DNA of 64,000 nt from contig JANNDY010000106.1 of assembly GCA_031378345.1 (NCBI GenBank), forward strand, positions 1 to 64,000, written 5' to 3'. This document shows, piece after piece, positions 9,680 to 17,281 of this stretch. Source of the stretch: Emticicia sp031378345 (GTDB lineage Bacteria; Bacteroidota; Bacteroidia; Cytophagales; Spirosomataceae). The position numbers and the translations under genes are program-made. Below the pieces are notes generated by a model, which saw only the letters and a program-made list of their open reading frames with translations, did not search any database and had not been told where the DNA came from. Numbering within the stretch: the first letter of the stretch is position 1; the number at the start of each line of letters is the position of its first letter.

Positions 9680-10378
9680 TTAGCCCATGCTGATTCTTAG
9701 TTTTTTTTCTAATTCTATAACCATCGGCACAAGTACATAGTCTTCGATGATGGCGTGTTTGCGTAGTTCGAGTTCAAAAAGTTCGACTTGATTTAAAAAT
9801 ATTTTGTAGGGCAATGGAATCGCTTCATTTCCCGAATATTGCTTGATAATTTGACTTACTTCCTTCAGTTCATCTTCAATAGGAGAATGGCTCGAAATAA
9901 ACTTTTCTATAGAGATATTTTGGTCGATTTCTAAACTTTCTGCACATATTGTTTTGATTTTTGATGCCACAATCATTTTTCTTATATATGGAAAAAGTTG
10001 CTTTTCCTCCATTTTGATGTGGTCAATCAATTTGTTTTTATAGTCGTTAAAAAAGATGGCTAAACTTGCTAAAAGTTGATGACTTTGACCATATTTGCTA
10101 AAAATATGCAACAACGATTGTTCAATTTCAGGCAGTTTCTTATTCAAATAATATTGATGTGTTACCTGCAAATAATCAAGAATATCCTCTACCGAAAATT
10201 GCTGCATTTTTTCAAACACAAAATCTTCATCGTCATTGTACAAATCCAAGATTAGGGCAATTAATTCATGATTCATTTCTAAATGATTGATTGCCTTGCT
10301 TTTTGGAACATTTTCTAATCTCTCAGTAATCAACTGAAGCATTTTTGAATTATCAATGAGGTCGTTTATAGTAGTCAT
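9680..10378 (-). CDS. Hemerythrin HHE-domain protein (RIC/YtfE-like)
   Basis: A 232-aa cytoplasmic protein, mostly helical, with spaced His and Glu residues of a four-helix HHE di-iron site: THQYY, HIKMEEKQLFPY, SHSPIEDEL and RKHAIIEDY. This matches the C-terminal domain of iron-sulfur cluster repair proteins (RIC, YtfE, ScdA), which act under nitrosative or oxidative stress. The N-terminal ScdA_N domain with its conserved Cys pair is replaced by a helical segment of about 75 residues that I do not recognise. The repair function is therefore an inference; simple O2 or NO binding is equally possible. Monocistronic. Confidence 0.75.
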   Translation of the reverse strand: MTTINDLIDNSKMLQLITERLENVPKSKAINHLEMNHELIALILDLYNDDEDFVFEKMQQFSVEDILDYLQVTHQYYLNKKLPEIEQSLLHIFSKYGQSHQLLASLAIFFNDYKNKLIDHIKMEEKQLFPYIRKMIVASKIKTICAESLEIDQNISIEKFISSHSPIEDELKEVSQIIKQYSGNEAIPLPYKIFLNQVELFELELRKHAIIEDYVLVPMVIELEKKLRISMG

Positions 10379-10402
10379 ACTATTTATTTTAAATACAGAC
10401 TA

Positions 10403-10410
10403 CAAATTTA
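10403..10410 (-). promoter_or_regulatory. Putative -7 box of hemerythrin-domain gene
   Basis: Minus-strand TAAATTTG, 25-32 bp upstream of the ATG at 10378, fits the Bacteroidota TAnnTTTG consensus. No clear -33 element. Confidence 0.45.
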
Positions 10411-10512
10411 TTGAAGTGAATTGAAGTAAAATATGAGCAAAGTCATGTTTTGAGAGATATGAGTAAATTGCTTTCTCAAATTAGTAGTTCAATATTTCTA
10501 CGAATATTTTAC

Positions 10513-10557
10513 AAAAAAAAGCATTCTGAAAAGACTAAACTTTCAGAATGCTTTTTT
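10513..10557 (-). terminator. Terminator of YceI-family gene
   Basis: GCATTCTGAAA (10521-10531) pairs with TTTCAGAATGC (10541-10551), with flanking A and T tracts, about 40 bp past the stop codon. Confidence 0.75.
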
Positions 10558-10593
10558 ACTATGTACTTATGGACTTATCGCCGCTCAACTATC

Positions 10594-11157
10594 TTAGATA
10601 GCCTTAAACTCACCAGATGCACGAAGTTCAATTTCTTCTCCAACTACTGCCGAAGGCATTGCACCTACGCCAAACGCTGTACGATTTACCATACCTGATG
10701 CTTTGAAACCAACGATTTTTTTACCATCTTTAGTAGCACCTGTTCCTGTAAATGTTAAATCTAAAGTTACAGGTTTTGTTACACCTTTAAGTGTCAAATT
10801 TCCAACTAACTTAAATTTCTTTGGACCTGCTGCTGTAATCGAAGTGCTTTTGAAAGTCATTGTTGGAAACTGTGCAGTATCAAACATATCGGGTTTTTGT
10901 AAATGCCCATCACGTCCTTCGCTATTAGTTGTAACTTGCTTCAAGTCTGCAGTTAATTCAAAAACGGCATCAGAAAAATCTTCTTTTGAAGAAGTAACAC
11001 TTGCATCAAAACTTTTGAAAACACCATCTACTTCCGACATCAATAAGTGAGTAGCAGTAAAAGTTAATTTAGAATGGTTTTTATCAACAGAAAACTTTTG
11101 AGCAAAAGTTGTTGCTGATACTAATAAAGCGATTGCGAGAACTGTGATTTTTTTCAT
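10594..11157 (-). CDS. YceI-family exported protein
   Basis: A 187-aa protein with signal peptide MKKITVLAIALLVSATTFAQ and a single YceI lipocalin-like barrel: FSVDKNHSKLTFTATHLL at the mature N-terminus, an FDTAQFPTMTFKST segment, GNLTLKGVTKPVTL, and GFKASGMVNRTAFGVG. YceI proteins bind isoprenoid or amphipathic lipids in the periplasm; the ligand cannot be read from sequence. The gene lies downstream of the dienelactone hydrolase-like gene on the same strand but 116 bp away with its own promoter box, so it is probably transcribed separately. Confidence 0.88.
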   Translation of the reverse strand: MKKITVLAIALLVSATTFAQKFSVDKNHSKLTFTATHLLMSEVDGVFKSFDASVTSSKEDFSDAVFELTADLKQVTTNSEGRDGHLQKPDMFDTAQFPTMTFKSTSITAAGPKKFKLVGNLTLKGVTKPVTLDLTFTGTGATKDGKKIVGFKASGMVNRTAFGVGAMPSAVVGEEIELRASGEFKAI

Positions 11158-11207
11158 TGAAATAGTTTTTTTTGATTAAAATAAATATAATTGGTAAAAT
11201 TTAAAAA

Positions 11208-11215
11208 CAAATGTA
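11208..11215 (-). promoter_or_regulatory. Putative -7 box of YceI-family gene
   Basis: Minus-strand TACATTTG (plus caaatgta), about 50 bp upstream of the ATG at 11157, fits TAnnTTTG. Confidence 0.45.
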
Positions 11216-11273
11216 TAGACATATAATGTACTGAGCAATATTTTTTTTGTTCTTAACAAAACATTAACGAAAG

Positions 11274-12131
11274 CTATAAAGTTTCCTTAAATAGCTTCAA
11301 TGTTCGTTCCCAAGCTAATTTGGCAACTTCGGCATTATAGCGAGTTGGGGCGGTGTCATTATTAAAAGCGTGTTGAGCACCTTCATAAATAAAGATTTCG
11401 TGCTTTGTTTTTGCTGCTTCTAAGGCTGCTTTATAGACAGGAATTCCTGCATTTACTCGCTCGTCTAAGCCTCCATAATGCAACAATAGTGAAGCCTTGA
11501 TTTTTGGCACATCTTCTGCTGCTGCCTGACCGCCATAATACGCAACTGCGGCATTGAGCTGAGGAGAATTTACTGCCAATTTATTGACCATTCCCCCACC
11601 CCAACAAAAACCTACGCAGGCAGTTTTTCCATTGCAGTCGGAGCGTGAACGAAGGTAATCGAAGCCTTTCAAGAAGTTATTGATATTTTTTTGAGCATCC
11701 AATTTGGCAAATAATCCTCTTGCTTCATCTTCATTGGCGGGAGTTCCACCAAATGGCGAGAGTGCATCTACGCCCAAAGCCAAATAACCTGCTTTTGCTA
11801 CTCGACGAGTTACGTCTTTGATATGAGGACTTAGTCCACGATTTTCATGAATAACAATTACAGCCCCCAGTTTTCCAGTTGATGTTTTGGGTTTAGCAAA
11901 GTAGGCTTTCATTGTAGTTCCATCACCTTCATAAGTGATGTCTTCGGTGATTAAATCTTCATCATTTTCAGCAATCATTGCTGCCTGAGCATAATTTACT
12001 TCCAATAATGGTAAAAGTGCAATGGCTGCGGCGGTTCCTCCTGCAAGTTTTGCGAGGCGTTTCATAAACTCATTTCTGCTGAGGGGCTTATGAGTAAATT
12101 CGTCGAATAGGTTGATAATTTCTTGGTTCAT
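11274..12131 (-). CDS. Dienelactone hydrolase-family protein, exported
   Basis: An alpha/beta hydrolase of 285 aa with the dienelactone hydrolase triad: Cys176 in GFCWGG, Asp223 in GGLDERV and His254 in AQHAF. The oxyanion-region sequence HENRGLSPHIKDVTRR is also typical. Residues 1-50 contain SRNEFMKRLAKLAGG followed by a hydrophobic stretch ending in YAQA. This resembles a Tat signal in which the second Arg of the RR pair is replaced by Asn, so the enzyme is probably exported. The substrate is unknown; family members hydrolyse lactones or esters. Transcribed alone; a composite palindromic repeat lies upstream. Confidence 0.85.
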   Translation of the reverse strand: MNQEIINLFDEFTHKPLSRNEFMKRLAKLAGGTAAAIALLPLLEVNYAQAAMIAENDEDLITEDITYEGDGTTMKAYFAKPKTSTGKLGAVIVIHENRGLSPHIKDVTRRVAKAGYLALGVDALSPFGGTPANEDEARGLFAKLDAQKNINNFLKGFDYLRSRSDCNGKTACVGFCWGGGMVNKLAVNSPQLNAAVAYYGGQAAAEDVPKIKASLLLHYGGLDERVNAGIPVYKAALEAAKTKHEIFIYEGAQHAFNNDTAPTRYNAEVAKLAWERTLKLFKETL

Positions 12132-12176
12132 AATATTATGGGTTGAAAATTTGAAATGAATGACGAATCAAGGTCG

Positions 12177-12321
12177 TTTAGTTAAGGAAAAAATGGAAGT
12201 TCGACCCTTTCAGGGTCGTAGCCAAATCGCTGATTTTGTTCCCCGAACGGTTCGCCGCTGCTATTTCATTCGGGGCTATTAAAGTTTGACCACTTCGTGG
12301 TCGCTAAAATGCTTAACTAAA
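12177..12321. repeat. Composite palindromic repeat element
   Basis: Ends are inverted (TTTAGTTAAG 12177-12186, CTTAACTAAA 12312-12321). Nested small palindromes lie inside: CGACCC..GGGTCG near 12202, CCCCGAA..TTCGGGG near 12241-12275 and GACCAC..GTGGTC near 12288-12302. The CCCCGAA/TTCGGGGCTATT and CCACTTCGTGG modules recur in the element at 37341-37561. Confidence 0.75.
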
Positions 12322-12335
12322 TGACATTGAATTAA

Positions 12336-12375
12336 GAAGTTTGGCGTCCGAGCGAAGCCGAGGACACCAAACTTC
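12336..12375 (-). terminator. Hairpin downstream of receptor gene, probable terminator
   Basis: GAAGTTTGGCGTCC (12336-12349) pairs with GGACACCAAACTTC (12362-12375) with one mismatch. The loop carries GAGCGAAGCCGA, a word with a relative at 43007-43023 (CCCTCGGCTACGCTCGGG). It lies 12 bp past the stop at 12388. Confidence 0.6.
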
Positions 12376-12387
12376 GTAAATATAATC

Positions 12388-14961
12388 TTAATTATTCTCT
12401 CCGCCAGACTTCACGTCATCATTTTTCACTTTCGATTTTTTGCTTTCGGTAAATTTCATTTTACCAATTTTATAACTAAATGTCAATTTAACATTTTGGT
12501 TAATCATGTGTGTGCTATTCACCTGCTTCAATTGTGGGGTATTTAATGTGCTTTGCATATACATTCCTTCTACAAAATTATCGAATGCTAAACCAAGGCT
12601 TCCTTTTTTGTTTTTGAAATCTTTTCTTGCACCAATTGAATACATTCCTGAGCTACCTTGTTCACCTTGTAATTGCACACGATTTCCTCTCATGCCACCG
12701 TTGGCTTGAATCATCCAACCATTTTTGAGTGTAATTTGTGTTTGCACACGACCACCAATTACAAAACCCGAATTACTGATTGTTGAAGAAACTCCATTTA
12801 TACCAACTTGTTGTCCTTCCAAATAATTATAATATAAATCAACACCGCCATTCAACGACCATTTTGAGGTAATGAATACATTTCCGAAGATATTCGAACC
12901 AATTGTTTGCTCTCTACCGATATTCTGGAATGTGGTAATAATTGCTCCTGGCAATGAATCTGACTGCATGGCAATACGAGTAATCGAATTGTTGGTTGAG
13001 CGACTAAATACCGACATGTTCAAGTAAGTTTTCTTGATATTTGTACTTAAACTTAACTCAAAGTTATTTGAAATTTCAGGTCTTAAACTTGAATTTCCGA
13101 ATGAAATATTTTGAGGATTTGAAATGTTTTTATTTGGATTTAATTGCTCCAACCCTGGGCGTTGAATTCTGTTATTGTACGCCAATTTCAAAGTTGAACT
13201 TTTGCCTACTGGTTTAGAGATATTCACACTTGGCACTAAATTTCCGTAGGCAGGAATGATGATACTACCTTTTTGGTCATTTGCAGTGATTTTTGTAGTT
13301 TCGTAGCGAGTTCCGACTTTAAAAGTAATTTTGTTTTTAGTCGAAAACATATAAGAAATGTATCCTGCCGCAATATTTTGGCTATAATTGAGCAATCCTG
13401 CTGGATTTCTTGCATCTGTTGCAAACGCTCCTGTTGGTCCTGCCACTTGGTATTCGTACCTACTGTCTACTTGACGAATGACAGTTTTTGCACCAATTTC
13501 AAACATTTGATTCGTCTTAATCGGCATTTGATAATCAGTCTGTAAAGTAACCTCTTTATTGAAATTACCATTAATATTTTGTAAACGACTTAATATTTCG
13601 TTTGAACTATTCTCTACATCTGTAAAGAAATTATTGGTGAGTTTATTCTGACTAATTTGTGCCGAAACCGACCATTCTTGTGAAGGTTTGAAAGTACGAA
13701 TATAGTCTAAATTTACATCAACTGAATTTGAAATATCTTTGCTATCAACATTTCTGTAATCAGTTCTACTAAAAACATTGTTGGTATAAGTATTTGTAAT
13801 AAAATCTTGTGAACGTACAAAATTACGAGTTCCAAAAGCCACAGAGCCAGTCAATGATTGAGTTTTAGTTAAATCATAATCAAAGCCAATATTATAACGT
13901 CCAAATAAGCCATTATGGTCAGCATCGGCAGTTTGGTTTGTCAAAATCGTATTTTCACCTTTAATTGTTGTTTGGTCTAAACCATACACTGCTTTATTGA
14001 TAAACGAACGTCCAAATCCTCCCAAAGTAATACCCAATTTTCCTTGACGATAGTTGCCATTCAGACTCAAATTTGAGCCACGAACGCCTACGCCAGAGTC
14101 CATATTCAAGGTTACGCCTTGCAAAGTTGATTTTTTCAAGATAATATTGATAATTCCACCCGAACCTTCAGCATCGTATTTGGCAGATGGCGAAGTGATA
14201 ACCTCGACCGTTTTTATCAAATCGGCAGGAATCATTTTTAAGGCATCGGCAATGCTACTTGCTACAATCGTAGAAGGTTTGTTATTAATCAAAACTCTAA
14301 GATTTGATGTACCACGAAGACTCAAATTTCCGTCCATATCAACTGATAACATTGGTACTTTGCGAAGCACATCAGCTGCATCGCCACCACGAGAAGTAAG
14401 GTCTTTTTCAGCATTATAAACCAGTCTATCTACTTTTTCTTCAATCATAGATTTTTCGGCAGTTACTGTAACTTCATTCAAAAGTTTTACATTTTGAGCC
14501 AATTTTATTACGCCCAAATCATTGTCTTTGCCCTTTTCTACTTTCACTTCGATGGTTTTATCAACAAAACCAATAAAGGTAATGACCAAATTATAATCTC
14601 CCGGAGCAACTCTATTTATCGAAAATTTGCCTTTTTCGTCAGCCATTGTTCCATCAACTGCTTTCTTGGTTTCCTTATTATAGAGAGCAACACTTGCATA
14701 TTCTACTGCGGTAGAAACGGCTTCGTCAACTATAAAACCAAATATTTTTGAATTCCCTTTTGGAGCATTTCCATCAAGGTTGAGTGTTGGGGTTTGACCC
14801 GGTGTTTGTGTATTGGCTTTTGGTCTGCCGTTTGTGTCGTTGTTGCGTTGCCCGCCCATGCCACCATCTCTACCGCCGCCGCCGCCTGGAGGTCCAAACT
14901 GTGCTGTTACCAAACTGGTAGCAAATAAGATAAGGCTGAATATTGAGATTAACTTTTTCAT
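12388..14961 (-). CDS. Outer-membrane TonB-dependent-receptor-like protein (OMP_b-brl family), LytTR-linked
   Basis: An 857-aa outer-membrane protein. The signal peptide is at 1-20, followed by a Gly-rich segment with GGGGGRDGGMGG (about 24-40). A carboxypeptidase-regulatory-like beta domain (about 72-165; KIFGFIVDEAVSTAVEYASV) precedes a plug domain (about 175-285) with SRGGDAADVLRKVPMLSVD and AKYDAEGSGGIINIILKK. The rest is a 14-strand-like barrel. A hydrophilic Lys/Ser/Asn-rich tail of about 20 residues follows the last strand. No TonB box is evident and no SusD partner is adjacent, so it is a barrel family often called outer membrane beta-barrel protein rather than a classic SusC. The substrate is unknown. 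Divergent from the two-component genes at 15294-17193, which probably regulate it. Confidence 0.85.
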   Translation of the reverse strand: MKKLISIFSLILFATSLVTAQFGPPGGGGGRDGGMGGQRNNDTNGRPKANTQTPGQTPTLNLDGNAPKGNSKIFGFIVDEAVSTAVEYASVALYNKETKKAVDGTMADEKGKFSINRVAPGDYNLVITFIGFVDKTIEVKVEKGKDNDLGVIKLAQNVKLLNEVTVTAEKSMIEEKVDRLVYNAEKDLTSRGGDAADVLRKVPMLSVDMDGNLSLRGTSNLRVLINNKPSTIVASSIADALKMIPADLIKTVEVITSPSAKYDAEGSGGIINIILKKSTLQGVTLNMDSGVGVRGSNLSLNGNYRQGKLGITLGGFGRSFINKAVYGLDQTTIKGENTILTNQTADADHNGLFGRYNIGFDYDLTKTQSLTGSVAFGTRNFVRSQDFITNTYTNNVFSRTDYRNVDSKDISNSVDVNLDYIRTFKPSQEWSVSAQISQNKLTNNFFTDVENSSNEILSRLQNINGNFNKEVTLQTDYQMPIKTNQMFEIGAKTVIRQVDSRYEYQVAGPTGAFATDARNPAGLLNYSQNIAAGYISYMFSTKNKITFKVGTRYETTKITANDQKGSIIIPAYGNLVPSVNISKPVGKSSTLKLAYNNRIQRPGLEQLNPNKNISNPQNISFGNSSLRPEISNNFELSLSTNIKKTYLNMSVFSRSTNNSITRIAMQSDSLPGAIITTFQNIGREQTIGSNIFGNVFITSKWSLNGGVDLYYNYLEGQQVGINGVSSTISNSGFVIGGRVQTQITLKNGWMIQANGGMRGNRVQLQGEQGSSGMYSIGARKDFKNKKGSLGLAFDNFVEGMYMQSTLNTPQLKQVNSTHMINQNVKLTFSYKIGKMKFTESKKSKVKNDDVKSGGENN

Positions 14962-15293
14962 TGTCGTATTATTTTAGTTTGAATGTCTTGTGCAAAACTC
15001 TTTTGTTTGAATTATGACACAAATCAAAGGCTAAATTCTGACATAGATTTTATAAATAGATAATCAGGCTTTGTAACTCGACAATTAGGCGAATAACTCG
15101 ACAAGTCCGAAGTGCAGAATAGATAATCTGATTTGTCGGTTAAAACTGCCGATTTGTAGAAAAAAGGTCTAAAAAGGGGCAAATCGCTCAAAAATATTTG
15201 CTTTTAAGTGCCTTTTTAAGCAAACTTTGACTAAATATTATCAAAGACAAATGAACACATTTGATAATTGATGATTGATAATTGACAATTGAT
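14962..15293. other. Divergent intergenic region between receptor and kinase
   Basis: This gap of 332 bp holds the predicted LytTR operator (15074-15104), a TCTGACA word at 15037-15043 also found upstream of the second receptor, and an ATTGATAATTG-type low-complexity stretch at 15260-15293 just before the kinase ATG. Confidence 0.6.
15074..15104. promoter_or_regulatory. Candidate LytTR operator: direct repeats 20 bp apart
   Basis: TAACTCGACAA occurs at 15074-15084 and again at 15094-15104, start-to-start 20 bp, about two helical turns. Paired direct repeats at this spacing are typical of LytTR-domain regulators. A single TACTCGACAA lies upstream of the second receptor at 40111-40120. Confidence 0.55.
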
Positions 15294-16334
15294 ATGCAAA
15301 CTTTCATTCAACGAAATAGAATATTTTTACTGCACTTTTCTTTTTGGTGCTTGTATTTTTCGTTCTTTTTCTACCAAGTTTCGTTCTCACGACGTGGCGA
15401 AGAAACTGATTATATTAGAGCTTTTATAGACGCTTTTACACAAATACTATTTACGGCAGCTATTAGTTATTTAAACTACTTTTATTGGTTGCCTCGGTTT
15501 TTGAAACATAAAAATTTAGGTAGGTATTTTTTAGAGTTTATGATTCCTTTCACAATCATTGTTACGCTCCATATTATTTTTAAAAGGTACATTTATTTAG
15601 AACTGAGAGAAGCAAAAGGATTTCTTTACTCTACTAAATTTATTGTTCAACATAGCATGATTACGCTTTTCATAGCATTTTTTGTAGGAATGTTACGTTT
15701 TGCACAAGATTGGTTTGAATTGGAAGCAAAGAAAAAGGAAATCGAAAACGAAAGGCTGACCGCCGAATTGCGTTTTTTGAAAGCTCAAATAAATCCTCAT
15801 TTTTTGTTCAATACACTCAATAATTTATATTACCTTGCCATGATTAACTCTCCGAACACGACGGAAGTAATAGAAAAACTCTCGCAAATGATGCGTTATA
15901 TGCTCTATGATTCCAACCATCCGAAGATTTCGTTGAACAAAGAAATTGAGTACATGAAAAATTATATTAGCCTCGAAAAGCTCCGTTTGGACAATCAAGT
16001 GCCAATCAATTTTGAGATAAAAGGCAGCCCAAATGAAGTGCAGATTGTGCCTTTGATATTCATTACTTTTCTTGAAAACGCTTTCAAACATGGCGTAAGT
16101 AATAATTCGACCAATGCCTTTGTAAATATTTCGATAGATATTGCAGGAAAAAACTGCACTTATTGTGTAGAAAACAGTAAATTGCCAAGTAACATGGAAA
16201 ATACTAATGAAAAATCTGGTATTGGCCTACAAAATGTCAATCGCAGGTTAGATTTAAGTTATCCAAATAGCTATGATTTGAAAGTAATCGAAGACGAAAA
16301 GACTTATAAAATTGTGTTGAAATTGGCGTTGTAG
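15294..16334 (+). CDS. LytS/YehU-type sensor histidine kinase
   Basis: A 346-aa membrane kinase. Four hydrophobic segments occupy about residues 10-140; a short charged helical linker follows. The His_kinase (PF06580) box contains the phospho-acceptor His169 in AQINPHFLFNTLNNL. A HATPase domain follows with N-box FLENAFKHG and G-box KSGIGLQNVNRRL. There is no extracellular sensor domain, so the stimulus is probably sensed within the membrane. I start at ATG 15294 rather than an in-frame TTG at 15282, which lies in an ATTG-repeat tract. The TAG stop is inside the left arm of a palindromic repeat (16331-16414). Partner of the LytTR regulator 92 bp downstream. Confidence 0.92.
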   Translation: MQTFIQRNRIFLLHFSFWCLYFSFFFYQVSFSRRGEETDYIRAFIDAFTQILFTAAISYLNYFYWLPRFLKHKNLGRYFLEFMIPFTIIVTLHIIFKRYIYLELREAKGFLYSTKFIVQHSMITLFIAFFVGMLRFAQDWFELEAKKKEIENERLTAELRFLKAQINPHFLFNTLNNLYYLAMINSPNTTEVIEKLSQMMRYMLYDSNHPKISLNKEIEYMKNYISLEKLRLDNQVPINFEIKGSPNEVQIVPLIFITFLENAFKHGVSNNSTNAFVNISIDIAGKNCTYCVENSKLPSNMENTNEKSGIGLQNVNRRLDLSYPNSYDLKVIEDEKTYKIVLKLAL

Positions 16335-16414
16335 AGACGTTGCAACGCAACGTCTGACATTGCGAATATTTACGTTAATGCACAAAAACAGACGTTGTGA
16401 TGCAACGTCTCTAC
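16331..16414. repeat. Inverted pair of GTAGAGACGTTGC palindromic repeats
   Basis: The left unit is at 16331-16356 and the inverted unit at 16389-16414. Each is itself palindromic (AGACGTTGC..GCAACGTCT) and together they form a larger inverted repeat. It sits between kinase and regulator and contains the kinase stop codon. Repeats of this sequence type are familiar from Bacteroidota and cyanobacterial intergenic DNA (from memory). Confidence 0.8.
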
Positions 16415-16425
16415 CCCCATTAAAA

Positions 16426-17193
16426 ATGTTCACCTGCATCATCATCGAAGATGAGCCATTGGCTCGAAATTTAATGGAAGTTTACGTATCGAAAGTGCCT
16501 CAGCTGCAATTGCTGAAGTCGTTTTCGAGTTCGTTGGCTGCCTTAGATTTTTTGCGAGAAAATACAATTGATATATTATTTTCTGACATTCAAATGCCCG
16601 AAATTACAGGCATTACTTTGCTGAAAATACTGCAAAAAAAACCTTTAGTAATTCTCACAACTGCGTATTCGGAATATGCACTTGAAGGCTACGAATTAGA
16701 AGTTTTTGATTATTTATTGAAACCCATTAGTTTAGAAAGATTCCTGAAAGCTGTCGAAAAAGCTACGATTCGGCTTTCGGAAGCAAAGCCAGTAATTCAA
16801 GAGAAAATTATTCAGGAACTCAGTACAAATTCAGACAAAAACCAAGATTTTATTTTTGTAAAAGATGGAACAAAATTAGTCAAAATTCGACTCAACGAAA
16901 TTCTCTATATCGAAGGATTGAAAGATTATGTGAGCATTTATACCAAAGAACGAGACATCCCACCGAAAAAGATTGTTACGCTCCAAACCATGAAGAGTCT
17001 GGAAACACAACTGACTGCGGGCGGCGTTCCGCATAGTCGGTTTATTAGAATTCATAACTCCTACATAATCGCCTTCGATGCCATTGATGCCATTGATAAA
17101 GAAAAGGTGCAAATCGGTAAAAACTTCCTCCCCATCAGCGACACTTATCGTAAGGCTTTTAAAGAATTTATTGAGAAGAAACAAGTTAGTTGA
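16426..17193 (+). CDS. LytTR-family response regulator
   Basis: A 255-aa DNA-binding regulator. The REC domain (1-120) has acidic residues E8/D9, phospho-acceptor Asp54 in LFSDIQMPEITG, the TTAYSEYAL segment and the LLKPI Lys. The LytTR domain (about 150-250) has FVKDGTKLVKIRLNEILYIE and SRFIRIHNSYI. An in-frame TTG start lies upstream at 16360 but would translate through the palindromic repeat; ATG 16426 gives the canonical N-terminus MFTCIIIEDEP. The LytTR domain carries an insertion TAGGVPHS encoded by a dispersed 18-bp element (17016-17033), immediately before the SRFIRIH strand. Targets probably include the divergent receptor and the receptor at 37581-39998. Confidence 0.93.
   Translation: MFTCIIIEDEPLARNLMEVYVSKVPQLQLLKSFSSSLAALDFLRENTIDILFSDIQMPEITGITLLKILQKKPLVILTTAYSEYALEGYELEVFDYLLKPISLERFLKAVEKATIRLSEAKPVIQEKIIQELSTNSDKNQDFIFVKDGTKLVKIRLNEILYIEGLKDYVSIYTKERDIPPKKIVTLQTMKSLETQLTAGGVPHSRFIRIHNSYIIAFDAIDAIDKEKVQIGKNFLPISDTYRKAFKEFIEKKQVS
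17016..17033 (+). repeat. 18-bp GC-rich dispersed element, copy A (in LytTR gene)
   Basis: TGCGGGCGGCGTTCCGCA, encoding AGGVPH in frame. It is identical over 18 bp to the copy at 33399-33416 and has the imperfect palindrome TGCGG..CCGCA at its ends. Confidence 0.85.
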
Positions 17194-17251
17194 AAAGGAT
17201 TTTATTCTACAAATTTTACCAAAACTTTACTCAATTAATCCAAAAAAAACA

Positions 17252-17259
17252 TATCTTTG
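17252..17259 (+). promoter_or_regulatory. Putative -7 box of HisC-like aminotransferase gene
   Basis: TATCTTTG, 23-30 bp before the ATG at 17282, fits TAnnTTTG and suggests this gene has its own promoter apart from the two-component operon. Confidence 0.45.
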
Positions 17260-17281
17260 ATTTCACTTTAAATCTAAAGCT

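Noticed and set aside
10450..10698. 82-codon plus-strand frame near the YceI terminator
   Set aside because: Runs through the terminator hairpin and antisense to the YceI gene.
14870..14905. GCCGCC-rich string as another copy of the 18-bp element
   Set aside because: It is a simple Gly-codon run of the receptor's poly-Gly segment, with no match to the TTCCGC half.
15282..15293. TTG start four codons upstream of the kinase ATG
   Set aside because: Lies in an ATTG-repeat tract; ATG 15294 is a normal start.
16360..16425. N-terminal extension of the LytTR regulator
   Set aside because: Starts at TTG and reads through a palindromic repeat; the canonical REC N-terminus begins at ATG 16426.
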